From the NCBI GenBank assembly GCA_001823315.1, contig MHUC01000002.1, forward strand, positions 1-9,992: a stretch of DNA of 9,992 nt, given 5' to 3'. The translations under genes were made by a program, and so were the position numbers. Below the pieces are notes generated by a model. It saw only the letters and a list, made by a program, of their open reading frames with translations, was not told the origin of the DNA and made no database searches. Origin of the DNA: Candidatus Wildermuthbacteria bacterium RIFCSPHIGHO2_12_FULL_40_12 (lineage in GTDB: Bacteria > Patescibacteriota > Minisyncoccia > Minisyncoccales > 2-12-FULL-40-12). This document shows positions 1-5,969 of the stretch, piece after piece (within the stretch, counting starts at the first letter, position 1; each line of letters opens with the position of its first letter).

Positions 1-814
1 TGTCATTAAAAGCGGCGTCTTTGATGTTAACCGCTTTTACCATATGCCCTCCATACAAAAAAGGAGGCATATTTTCCAGAATTTCTCGTTTGGCATAAAG
101 CGTCCCTATGCCGTTGGGGCCAAGCATTTTGTGGCCGGAAAAAACCAAAAAATCGCAATCAAGAAGCTTTACATTGATCGGCAAGTGGGGAACGGCTTGG
201 GCGCCGTCTATCAATATCTTGGCGTTTTTATTTTTTTTCCTAATCGTCTGAATAATACTGCCTATCGGATTTATAGTTCCCAGAACATTAGAAATATAGG
301 TTATTGCTATTAGTTTTGCTTTGTTGGTAATAAGTTTTAATAAAGAGTTCTGGTCAATCGTACCGTCCGCCAAAATCGGAGACACCAAAAAATTAGCCTT
401 CTTTCTTTTTGCCAGTTGTTGCCAAGGGACGAAATTACTGTGGTGTTCAGACACCGTTGTTATGATATTGTCGCCGCGCTTTACATTTTTTTCTCCCCAA
501 CTGAAGGCCGTCAGATTGACAGCTTCGGTTGTTCCGCTGGTGAAGATAATCTCGGCGCTGTCCTTGGCGCCGATGAAATCAGCGACAACTTTCCTGGTTT
601 CTTCATATTCCTTGGTAGCTCTTTCGGCTATGCCGTAAAGGCCTCGATGGATATTGGAGTTGTATTTTTTATAAAATTCATCCACTGCCCTTATGACTAT
701 CGCTGGTTTCTGGCTGGTGGAAGCGTTGTCCAAAAAAATTAAAGGTTTTCCCTTGGTTTTTGTTTTCAATATAGGGAAATCGTTTCTGATTTTTTCAATA
801 GAAAGATGATGCAT
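1..814 (-). CDS. sufS: SufS-type cysteine desulfurase, N-terminal 271 residues (3' end outside window)
   Basis: PLP-dependent cysteine desulfurase of the SufS/CsdA group. It takes sulfur from L-cysteine and passes it as persulfide to the SufBC scaffold in the cytosol. Visible motifs, numbered from the ATG at 814: substrate/cofactor region DNAST (29-33), NIHRGLYG (54-61), SGTTEAVN (93-100), EHHSN with H124 stacking on PLP, DGAQ with D203 and Q206, and SGHKM with Schiff-base lysine K229. The catalytic cysteine loop and C-terminal domain lie beyond base 1, so activity cannot be judged. Full-length homologues are about 400 residues. The start lies 9 nt after the sufB stop, consistent with one operon. 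There is no clear Shine-Dalgarno upstream (GGATTCTAACACAAAGCC). The family call is firm. SufS rather than IscS/NifS rests on the motifs and the suf neighbours. Confidence 0.95.
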   Translation of the reverse strand, partial: MHHLSIEKIRNDFPILKTKTKGKPLIFLDNASTSQKPAIVIRAVDEFYKKYNSNIHRGLYGIAERATKEYEETRKVVADFIGAKDSAEIIFTSGTTEAVNLTAFSWGEKNVKRGDNIITTVSEHHSNFVPWQQLAKRKKANFLVSPILADGTIDQNSLLKLITNKAKLIAITYISNVLGTINPIGSIIQTIRKKNKNAKILIDGAQAVPHLPINVKLLDCDFLVFSGHKMLGPNGIGTLYAKREILENMPPFLYGGHMVKAVNIKDAAFND

Positions 815-823
815 GGCTTTGTG

Positions 824-2212
824 TTAGAATCCTTTTATTTCCATATTCATCAACCGATTAAGTTCTAAAGCGTATTCTAAGGGAATTTCTCTGGTTATTG
901 GTTCAAGGAACCCGCTGACTATCATTCTGGTGGCGTTTTCTTCTGTCAGCCCCCGCGACATTAAATAGAAGAGTTGTTCTTGGCCGATTTTTCCAACCGT
1001 TGCTTCGTGAGTGGCGACAACATCGTTTTCGTCTATTTGAAAATTGGGGAAGGTGTCGGCCTTAGATTCGTTATCCAATATGAGAGCGTCGCATCTCATA
1101 TGCGTTTTTGATTTCTTGGCGTTTTTGGCGATGCGGGTTAAAGCCCTAAAAATTGATTTGCCGCCTCCTTGAGAAATTGATTTTGAAACGATATTTGAAG
1201 AAGTGTAGGGCGCCAGATGAATCGCTTTGCCGCCAGCGTCTTGGATTTGGTTCCTGGAAGCCAAAGCAAAAGAGAGAACTTCGAGCTTCGCCCCTTTTTC
1301 TTGAAGTACGCCCGAAGGATACTTCATTGTGACCTTACTGCCGATATTTCCGTCAATCCAGCGCATTGACCCTTCTTCTCTGACAAAAGCCCTCTTGGTG
1401 ACTAAATTGTAAACGTTGTCTGACCAGTTTTGGATGGTGGTATATTGGACTTTAGCATGTTTTTTAACGAAGATTTCCACAACCGCAGAATGTAAAGAGT
1501 TTTGGCTATACAGGGGCGCCGAACAAGCTTCTAAATAGTGCACGTTGCTGCCCGGTTCCGCTATGATTAAGGTGCGTTCAAACTGACCCATTGCTTTAGA
1601 GTTAATTCTAAAATAGGCCTGAAGAGGTATTTCTACGGAGATGCCCGACGGCACGTATACAAAGCTTCCGCCAGACCAGACAGCGGAATTAAGGGCGGCA
1701 AATTTATTGTCCCCGGGAGGTATTGCTTTGCCAAAGTATTCCTGGAAGATCTCTGGGTACTGCTTTAACGCGGCATCGGTGTCTAAAAAAATTACTCCCT
1801 TTTTTTCCAAGTTTTGTTTTAAGGAATGGTAGACGACTTCAGAATCGTATTGAGCTCCAACGCCGGCAAAGATATTTTTTTCTGCTTCCGGAATTCCAAG
1901 TTTATCAAAAGTGTTTTTGATCTGACGGGGGAGAGTTGACCAATTATTACTTTTTTTGTCTGTCGGTTTGACGAAGTAATGTATATCGTCAAAATTAAGG
2001 TTGGAAAGATTGACTCCCCACGACGGCATTTTTTTAGCTCGAAAGATGTCATACGACCTTAAACGAAAACGCCGCATCCAGTCAGGTTCTCCTTTCAAAT
2101 AAGATATTCTTTCAACGATTTTTTTTGATAGGCCCTTGGGGGAGCGGTAGACAGAGGTATCCGGCATGCTGAAGCCGTAACGATAATCTCTTTCAGATGT
2201 TTTTGTAGCCAT
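824..2212 (-). CDS. sufB: SufB, Fe-S cluster assembly scaffold of the SufBC complex
   Basis: SufB, the beta-helical scaffold on which nascent Fe-S clusters form, working with the SufC ATPase. It is 462 residues from the ATG at 2212, a normal family length. The N-terminal part carries the SufB-specific segment YRYGFSMPD (10-18) and KGEPDWMRRFRLRSYDIF (40-57). The core holds SGGSFVYVPSG (180-190) and LEACSAPLYS with C230, which aligns with E. coli Cys254. The C-terminal part has MRCDALILDN with C374 (E. coli Cys405 equivalent) and THEATVGKIG with H402 and E403 (E. coli His433 and Glu434), the residues tied to cluster formation. A TTG at 2221 is in frame, but I prefer the ATG three codons later. 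That start overlaps sufC by 20 nt, so translation is probably coupled. No SufD follows: the next gene is sufS. Confidence 0.97.
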   Translation of the reverse strand: MATKTSERDYRYGFSMPDTSVYRSPKGLSKKIVERISYLKGEPDWMRRFRLRSYDIFRAKKMPSWGVNLSNLNFDDIHYFVKPTDKKSNNWSTLPRQIKNTFDKLGIPEAEKNIFAGVGAQYDSEVVYHSLKQNLEKKGVIFLDTDAALKQYPEIFQEYFGKAIPPGDNKFAALNSAVWSGGSFVYVPSGISVEIPLQAYFRINSKAMGQFERTLIIAEPGSNVHYLEACSAPLYSQNSLHSAVVEIFVKKHAKVQYTTIQNWSDNVYNLVTKRAFVREEGSMRWIDGNIGSKVTMKYPSGVLQEKGAKLEVLSFALASRNQIQDAGGKAIHLAPYTSSNIVSKSISQGGGKSIFRALTRIAKNAKKSKTHMRCDALILDNESKADTFPNFQIDENDVVATHEATVGKIGQEQLFYLMSRGLTEENATRMIVSGFLEPITREIPLEYALELNRLMNMEIKGF

Positions 2213-2921
2213 ATTGTTCAATGCGTTTGATTAGTTTTTTATCGCCACTTTTGACTATTCTGCCATCAACCATAATATGCACAAAGTCCGGTTTTAAAAA
2301 ACGGGCTATTCGCGAATGATGAGTAATGACAAGAAACGATGTTCGGCTATTTTTTTTGAGTCGGACGATCGCCTTGGCAACCGCCTTTAAGCTGTCAACA
2401 TCCAGACCGGAATCTATTTCGTCCAAAATTGCCAACTTCGGTTTCAGGGTTAGCAATTGCAATGCCTCTGATTTTCTTTTTTCTCCGCCAGAAAAACCCC
2501 AGTTTAACGATCTGTCAAAAAAATCTTGCCCCATATCCAATGATTGTAGGGTAGAGGCAATGTTTTTCCTAACGGAGGCCGTATGCAGTTCGCGCCTTGG
2601 CCAAAGCGCGCCAAGCCCCGCTTTGATAAAGTCCAATAACTTTACGCCTTCAAATTCGGTCGGCTGTTGGAAAGCTAAAAAAATACCCATTTTGGCCCTT
2701 TGATCCGTTGTGTGTTTAGCTATGTTCTTTTTGCGAAATAATACTTGGCCTTGTTTAATCTTGAAATTAGGATGACCCATTATGGCAAGGCCAAGAGTGC
2801 TTTTTCCGGCCCCATTCGGACCCATTAAGAAGTGAGTTTCTCCCGGCCTCAAGCGAAAATTAATATCTTGAATGATGGTTTTGCCCTCGGAGGCAACCGT
2901 TAAGTTTTTTATTTTAAGCAT
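2193..2921 (-). CDS. sufC: SufC, ABC-type ATPase of the Fe-S assembly complex
   Basis: SufC is the soluble ABC ATPase that binds SufB (and SufD where present) and drives the conformational change for cluster assembly. It has 242 residues, close to the usual 245-260. All nucleotide-binding motifs are intact: Walker A GPNGAGKST (34-42), Q-loop FQQP with Q85, signature FSGGEKRKSE (143-152), Walker B LAILDEID (163-170), D-loop SGLD (171-174) and switch histidine H201 in VITHHSRI. The signature with GGEKR and the QQPTEFEGV segment are typical of SufC rather than of transporter ATPases, and no permease is adjacent. The start is 18 nt after the arsR stop and no purine-rich ribosome-binding site is visible. 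The terminal 20 nt overlap sufB. Confidence 0.97.
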   Translation of the reverse strand: MLKIKNLTVASEGKTIIQDINFRLRPGETHFLMGPNGAGKSTLGLAIMGHPNFKIKQGQVLFRKKNIAKHTTDQRAKMGIFLAFQQPTEFEGVKLLDFIKAGLGALWPRRELHTASVRKNIASTLQSLDMGQDFFDRSLNWGFSGGEKRKSEALQLLTLKPKLAILDEIDSGLDVDSLKAVAKAIVRLKKNSRTSFLVITHHSRIARFLKPDFVHIMVDGRIVKSGDKKLIKRIEQYGYKNI

Positions 2922-2939
2922 TAAGGTTTGTAATGGAGG

Positions 2940-3209
2940 TTATAACTTAAGATCTTCGTAAAGTTTACAGTTTTTACAGGGGTATTTTTTATTGAAATAA
3001 TAGAAGATTTCCCGCCCTTTTTTCTTTGCCAAAAGCACCGAATCTTTTTTGAGAATTTTTAAGTGATGAGAGACGGTTGGTTGCCCGATATCAAGTTGGT
3101 GTTGCAGGTCGCTGGCTCGTCTTCCTTTCTTCTTGATAAGGTCAACGATTATCATTCGGTTTTTCTCGGATAAGATTTTAAAACAATTGTAGCACGCTTT
3201 TGCTCTCAT
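2940..3209 (-). CDS. ArsR-family winged-helix repressor with two CxxC motifs, first gene of the suf operon
   Basis: Small winged-helix regulator, 89 residues. The recognition helix region is GQPTVSHHLKILKK (42-55), preceded by SDLQHQLDI (33-41), and the wing contains KKGREIFYYF (63-72); all are typical of ArsR/SmtB proteins. Two cysteine pairs frame the fold: C6-x2-C9 near the N-terminus and C78-x2-C81 near the C-terminus. Four cysteines in two CxxC pairs could bind zinc or an Fe-S cluster. This is inference; the classical ArsR ELCVCDL metal box is not seen. It is the first gene of the suf cluster, with its own promoter and a palindrome on that promoter, so autoregulation and control of sufCBS by Fe-S, metal or redox status is the natural reading. 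It is analogous to cyanobacterial SufR but not obviously orthologous. Confidence 0.88.
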   Translation of the reverse strand: MRAKACYNCFKILSEKNRMIIVDLIKKKGRRASDLQHQLDIGQPTVSHHLKILKKDSVLLAKKKGREIFYYFNKKYPCKNCKLYEDLKL

Positions 3210-3220
3210 ATTCGCAGGAC

Positions 3221-3240
3221 ATATTGATATGTATCGATAT
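3221..3240. promoter_or_regulatory. Inverted-repeat operator in front of arsR-sufCBS
   Basis: The 20-bp element is an interrupted palindrome: ATATTGAT, 4-nt spacer ATGT, then ATCGATAT, with 7 of 8 positions complementary. It starts 12 nt upstream of the arsR ATG and covers the expected transcription start of the promoter at 3246-3273. AT-rich imperfect palindromes over the promoter are the normal binding sites of ArsR-family repressors. That the adjacent ArsR protein binds here is inference. Confidence 0.6.
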
Positions 3241-3245
3241 ATTTT

Positions 3246-3273
3246 ATCCTATCAGCGGCGTTCTTTTTGTCAA
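3246..3273 (-). promoter_or_regulatory. Sigma70-type promoter of the arsR-suf operon
   Basis: On the minus strand, -35 TTGACA (3268-3273, perfect match) and -10 TAGGAT (3246-3251, 4 of 6) are 16 bp apart. The predicted start near 3239 falls inside the palindrome and gives a leader of about 30 nt before the arsR ATG. The -35 box lies directly after the nrdJ terminator, so the terminator and the next promoter are packed with no spare DNA. Confidence 0.6.
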
Positions 3274-3274
3274 C

Positions 3275-3299
3275 CAAAAAACAGAGGAGTGTCCTCTGT
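3275..3299 (-). terminator. Rho-independent terminator of nrdJ
   Basis: In minus-strand sense the sequence folds as ACAGAGGA, loop CAC, TCCTCTGT, a perfect 8-bp stem with a 3-nt loop. The T run that closes the stem continues for five more Ts (3276-3281). It begins 25 nt after the nrdJ stop. The opposite strand has no T run after the stem, so the terminator works in the nrdJ direction. Confidence 0.85.
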
Positions 3300-3324
3300 C
3301 TTGACGGTTGCCTTTTGCTTTTAA

Positions 3325-5628
3325 TTAGGAAGGCAGAACGGTGGTGGGAATATTCTCTGCTATGGTAGCGATTGAATCAACTTCGCACAACCCGCCGACA
3401 CAAGCCAATTCTTTAGATCCCATTGTTTCATCATCCTTTTCATAAACGACTATCTGGGAGAAATCAATCTCCGGCAGTTTGGCAGCTAATTTATTGTATT
3501 GTTCTTCAGTGATTTCCTCGTATGGAGACAGCTTATAAACAAAATCTGTTCTTGGCAGGAATGATAGTCCGCCCAAAATGCTCCAATTTTCGTAGAGCCA
3601 ATCGGCCGCTTTAATCCATTCGTTTTCTCCGATGTAAACCGTGACTGATGGATTGTGCTCGGTGTAGTTTTGCTTTACTTTTTTCCAGTATTCCAGCTGG
3701 TCAATGGCGTGAATGTCGTTTCTGAACACGGCGGTCTTAGGGGATTTGACCGGAAATTCCAGCACATAAGTAGTGGCTGATTGTTCAAGTTGACCCACCT
3801 CGGGATAATAAGGGAATTTTTGTTCTTTTAACATTTGAAACAAAGGATCTGACGCGGAAATCCTGACACGCCTTACATAGAATGGAGAATACCTTGGATG
3901 CATGCCCGAAGAAGCATCAACCAATTGAGACACCGTGCCTGACGGTTTGACACAAGTGGTGCAAGCGGAAGGATTGATGTCAAAAAGCTTCGCGTATTTA
4001 GTATTTGTTTTGATGACCGTTTCCCTTATTTTCCTAAGCATCTCTTCGTTGCGCACAAGCTTGCTGTCCCATTGGCCGGTAACAGAAACGCCGAGTAATC
4101 TTTCTTCCTCGCAATTTTCTTTCCACTCTTTTGATAAATAAGGAAAGTGAGTGAGCGTCGCCTGATAGGTGCCCAAAATCGCGGCAATTCTCGCCTTTTT
4201 CAGCAAAGATTCCTCTGTGTCTTCCGTTCTGGCAACCACTTCCGTTAAATTGCAGAACTGTTTTGAGCGTAAAACGATTTCTCCACAAGGGTTGGTGCCT
4301 GCCGTTGCCCAGTGCTTCTTGAATTTTTTCCATCGGCGTTCCGGCAGTTGGGACTCTAATCCCTCTCTGTTGAAAATGCCTCTTTCTCCTGTCCCGCTCT
4401 TGGCTAAGGCCAGCCATTCTTCCATAAATTCTGAAGCCGACGGTTTTCTTGTGTACACGGCGGAATTATTAGCCAGTTGCCGTTGGGGATGATTAATGAA
4501 GAATTGATCCGTTTTTGACAGACGTATAGCGTCATCATCCAAATCAGACAAAGAAATAAGGGCTGATCTTCTCACGCCGCCCATCACTACTACCTCTCCG
4601 ATTTTGCAGATGATATCGTGAACGTTAAGGTTTGTTAGCCGCTTCCCTTGGCGGGACAAAATCGTGGCGCGGGAAAAATTAAGAAGATTCCTTAATGGTT
4701 CTGGTCCAGAGCTTCGTCCGCCCATTGTTTTCAGGCGCGCTCCCGCCGGTCTCAACTTGGAATAATCAAATTTAATATCTTTGCCGCTAAACCAAGTTTT
4801 TAGTCCCGCAAAAAGAGCATTGCCCCATCCTTCCTTGCTGTCTTCAATGACATAAGTTGATGCTTTTGTTTTTGCCTGATGCTTAATAAGCGGCAGTTTC
4901 TGGACGGTTTGACTTTCCACCGAAAATCCAACGCCGGTGCCGCACATTAAAAGATACATTATTTCCGAAAAATCCCGCAGTTTTGTCGGCGCGATATAAG
5001 AACAATTGTAAGCCGATACATTGGTGGCCCTCGCCGCTTTCCCGGCCGACCATAGCAACCTCATTGACGGCATCGATTCTTGTTTGAGTATGGCTTGTTT
5101 GATTTCTGCGTATTCTTTGTCATCTATCTTGTCTCCGATGTTCTCTTTCATGAAACTGATATAACGGCCTACGCTTTCCATCCAAGTTTCTCTCCGTCCC
5201 TCTTCTTCAATCCATCGAGAATAGGTTCGATAATAAATAAATTCGGACATGGCGTTGCGGAAGTATTTTTTGGATTCTGTCACCAATTCTTTAACATGTT
5301 CTGGTATTATCTTTTTCTTTTCTCTAATTAACGCACGCTCTTGTCTGTACAAAATATAGGACTTAGCGACCTTAGGAAAATCCATTAAAATCAAAGATTC
5401 TTCCACCACGTCTTGGATTTCTTCTACGGTTGGCACATGGTCTTTGGGATAGCGTTTTGTAAGTTCTTCCACTACTTTCATCGAGACCTTTATGGGGTCG
5501 CGCGCCAAATCGCCCTCTCCGGTTGCTTGCATCGCTTTGTAGGTGGCGCTGGTGATCCGACTTTGGTCAAAAGACACTATTCTGCCGTCTCTTTTTCTGA
5601 TCTGCGCAATTTTGTATTTCAAAACCAT
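3325..5628 (-). CDS. nrdJ: Class II (adenosylcobalamin-dependent) ribonucleoside-triphosphate reductase with N-terminal ATP-cone
   Basis: Monomeric B12-dependent ribonucleotide reductase of the Lactobacillus leichmannii RTPR type. It reduces ribonucleoside triphosphates to deoxynucleotides in the cytosol with or without oxygen. It has 767 residues. An ATP-cone-like regulatory domain occupies about residues 7-98 (IRKRDGRIVSFD and YILYRQERA); the leichmannii enzyme lacks one. Catalytic residues are all present: C209 in AYNCSYI, C448 and E450 in TNPCGEI, C459 in QFCNL, and the re-reducing pair C743/C748 in ACVGGLCEVD. The 448/459 and 743/748 spacings equal those of RTPR 408/419 and 731/736. No small subunit gene and no NrdG/NrdR gene is nearby, as expected for class II. 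Upstream lie two candidate promoters and a structured leader; downstream is an intrinsic terminator. No Shine-Dalgarno precedes the ATG. B12 must come from uptake or salvage, since nothing here makes it. Confidence 0.95.
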   Translation of the reverse strand: MVLKYKIAQIRKRDGRIVSFDQSRITSATYKAMQATGEGDLARDPIKVSMKVVEELTKRYPKDHVPTVEEIQDVVEESLILMDFPKVAKSYILYRQERALIREKKKIIPEHVKELVTESKKYFRNAMSEFIYYRTYSRWIEEEGRRETWMESVGRYISFMKENIGDKIDDKEYAEIKQAILKQESMPSMRLLWSAGKAARATNVSAYNCSYIAPTKLRDFSEIMYLLMCGTGVGFSVESQTVQKLPLIKHQAKTKASTYVIEDSKEGWGNALFAGLKTWFSGKDIKFDYSKLRPAGARLKTMGGRSSGPEPLRNLLNFSRATILSRQGKRLTNLNVHDIICKIGEVVVMGGVRRSALISLSDLDDDAIRLSKTDQFFINHPQRQLANNSAVYTRKPSASEFMEEWLALAKSGTGERGIFNREGLESQLPERRWKKFKKHWATAGTNPCGEIVLRSKQFCNLTEVVARTEDTEESLLKKARIAAILGTYQATLTHFPYLSKEWKENCEEERLLGVSVTGQWDSKLVRNEEMLRKIRETVIKTNTKYAKLFDINPSACTTCVKPSGTVSQLVDASSGMHPRYSPFYVRRVRISASDPLFQMLKEQKFPYYPEVGQLEQSATTYVLEFPVKSPKTAVFRNDIHAIDQLEYWKKVKQNYTEHNPSVTVYIGENEWIKAADWLYENWSILGGLSFLPRTDFVYKLSPYEEITEEQYNKLAAKLPEIDFSQIVVYEKDDETMGSKELACVGGLCEVDSIATIAENIPTTVLPS

Positions 5629-5642
5629 GTTTTTGATTCAAG

Positions 5643-5671
5643 ATTAAAACAAAAAGCCGGTAGTTTTTCAA
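5643..5671 (-). promoter_or_regulatory. Candidate proximal promoter of nrdJ
   Basis: Minus-strand -35 TTGAAA (5666-5671, 5 of 6) and -10 TTTAAT (5643-5648, 5 of 6) are separated by the ideal 17 bp. The predicted start is about 7 nt before the nrdJ ATG, giving a nearly leaderless mRNA. It overlaps the terminator-like hairpin at 5653-5687, so either element may be fortuitous. Confidence 0.4.
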
Positions 5672-5687
5672 AATTTACACCAGCTTT
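5653..5687 (-). terminator. Terminator-like hairpin in the nrdJ leader
   Basis: In minus-strand RNA, AAAGCUGGU (5679-5687) pairs with ACCGGCUUU (5653-5661): nine pairs including one U-G wobble, with a 17-nt loop. The 3' arm runs into a U-rich tract (five U, one G, four U; 5646-5655). It ends about 18 nt before the nrdJ ATG. It could be an attenuator for transcripts from the distal promoter, or the old terminator of a lost upstream gene. The long loop lowers confidence. Confidence 0.45.
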
Positions 5688-5737
5688 GACGATTAATGCT
5701 TCGATTGATAAAAAAATCATGGCGTTTGGGAATTTAA

Positions 5738-5755
5738 AACCCCGCAAAGGGGGTT
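5738..5755 (-). other. GC-rich hairpin in the nrdJ leader
   Basis: In minus-strand RNA, AACCCC (5750-5755) and GGGGUU (5738-5743) form a 6-bp stem around loop CUUUGC, followed by UUAAAUU. It resembles a weak terminator or the first stem of a regulatory leader, about 35-50 nt after the distal promoter start. It lies inside the 13-codon micro-ORF, so translation would disrupt it. Confidence 0.35.
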
Positions 5756-5794
5756 CATGGTCTGTCCATTTGTTTTTTCAACGGTCTCAAGTCA

Positions 5795-5824
5795 ATGATA
5801 TCAGCCATCAAGAAGGAGTGTCAA
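5795..5824 (-). promoter_or_regulatory. Candidate distal promoter of nrdJ
   Basis: Minus-strand -35 TTGACA (5819-5824, perfect) and -10 TATCAT (5795-5800, 5 of 6), spacer 18 bp. The expected start near 5788 would give nrdJ a leader of about 160 nt containing both hairpins and the micro-ORFs. Confidence 0.5.
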
Positions 5825-5832
5825 GCAGCTCT

Positions 5833-5925
5833 TCAATTCTTCCAAGCTACTTTTTTGTTTTTGTCAATCACTTCAGCAATTTCAGGGCTTTCCACCAGTT
5901 TTCTGCGTATTCCGCTCTGTAGTTT
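5833..5925 (-). pseudogene. Possible C-terminal remnant of an unidentified gene
   Basis: A 30-codon open stretch between TAA (5926-5928) and TGA (5833-5835), without an ATG. Its product reads KLQSGIRRKLVESPEIAEVI and ends DKNKKVAWKN. The residue mix looks protein-like, and it lies on the minus strand just past the endonuclease, in the sense that a gene displaced by that insertion would have. The family is not recognised. It may equally be chance, because another frame of the same DNA is also open for about 17 codons. Confidence 0.2.
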
Positions 5926-5956
5926 TTATCATATCATACTCATTATCAAAATAAGT

Positions 5957-5962
5957 TATAAT
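5957..5962 (+). promoter_or_regulatory. -10 box of the LAGLIDADG gene, leaderless start
   Basis: A perfect TATAAT lies 7 nt before the ATG at 5970, so transcription should begin at or next to the A of the start codon and the mRNA would have no 5' leader. No good -35 is seen at 16-18 bp. Confidence 0.5.
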
Positions 5963-5969
5963 GTAATCA

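Larger units (their letters stand above)
5619..5720 (-). other. Small ORF (33 codons) overlapping the nrdJ start
   Basis: ATG at 5720, TGA at 5619-5621; its end overlaps the nrdJ start by 10 nt in another frame. The peptide begins MIFLSIEALIVKAGVNFEKL and ends ESKTWF, with no family resemblance. Its ATG overlaps the TGA of a 13-codon ORF (5717-5758), whose own ATG overlaps the TGA of the four-codon ORF MDRP (5755-5769). All would be read from the distal promoter. Three successive stop/start overlaps suggest possible translational coupling into nrdJ, but no Shine-Dalgarno or homology supports translation. Confidence 0.15.
5629..5969. other. Structured spacer between nrdJ and the LAGLIDADG gene
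   Basis: 341 nt without a confident gene. It holds two candidate minus-strand promoters for nrdJ (5643-5671 and 5795-5824), two hairpins in nrdJ sense (5653-5687 and 5738-5755), short ORFs chained by ATGA overlaps, a possible remnant ORF (5833-5925) and the plus-strand -10 box of the endonuclease (5957-5962). A long plus-strand frame across it (5413-5922) is antisense to the nrdJ start and has no recognisable motif. The conserved boxes of the cobalamin riboswitch are not seen. Confidence 0.6.

Noticed and set aside
44..742. Plus-strand frames opposite sufS
   Set aside because: Antisense shadows. The minus strand gives a convincing SufS with all PLP motifs.
2213..2221. TTG start for sufB three codons upstream
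   Set aside because: The ATG at 2212 is a better start codon and the added MNN gives no family match. It cannot be excluded outright.
4034..4417. Second minus-strand frame inside nrdJ
   Set aside because: Out-of-frame overlap within a conserved RNR catalytic region. No known fold or start signal.
5413..5922. 169-residue plus-strand frame over the nrdJ start and leader
   Set aside because: Antisense to nrdJ across a third of its length, with no motifs and phenylalanine/serine-rich composition typical of a shadow frame.
5629..5950. Cobalamin riboswitch or NrdR boxes in front of nrdJ
   Set aside because: I looked for the B12 box (GCCACTG type) and for paired NrdR-box palindromes on the nrdJ strand and saw neither. 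A covariance-model scan would settle it.
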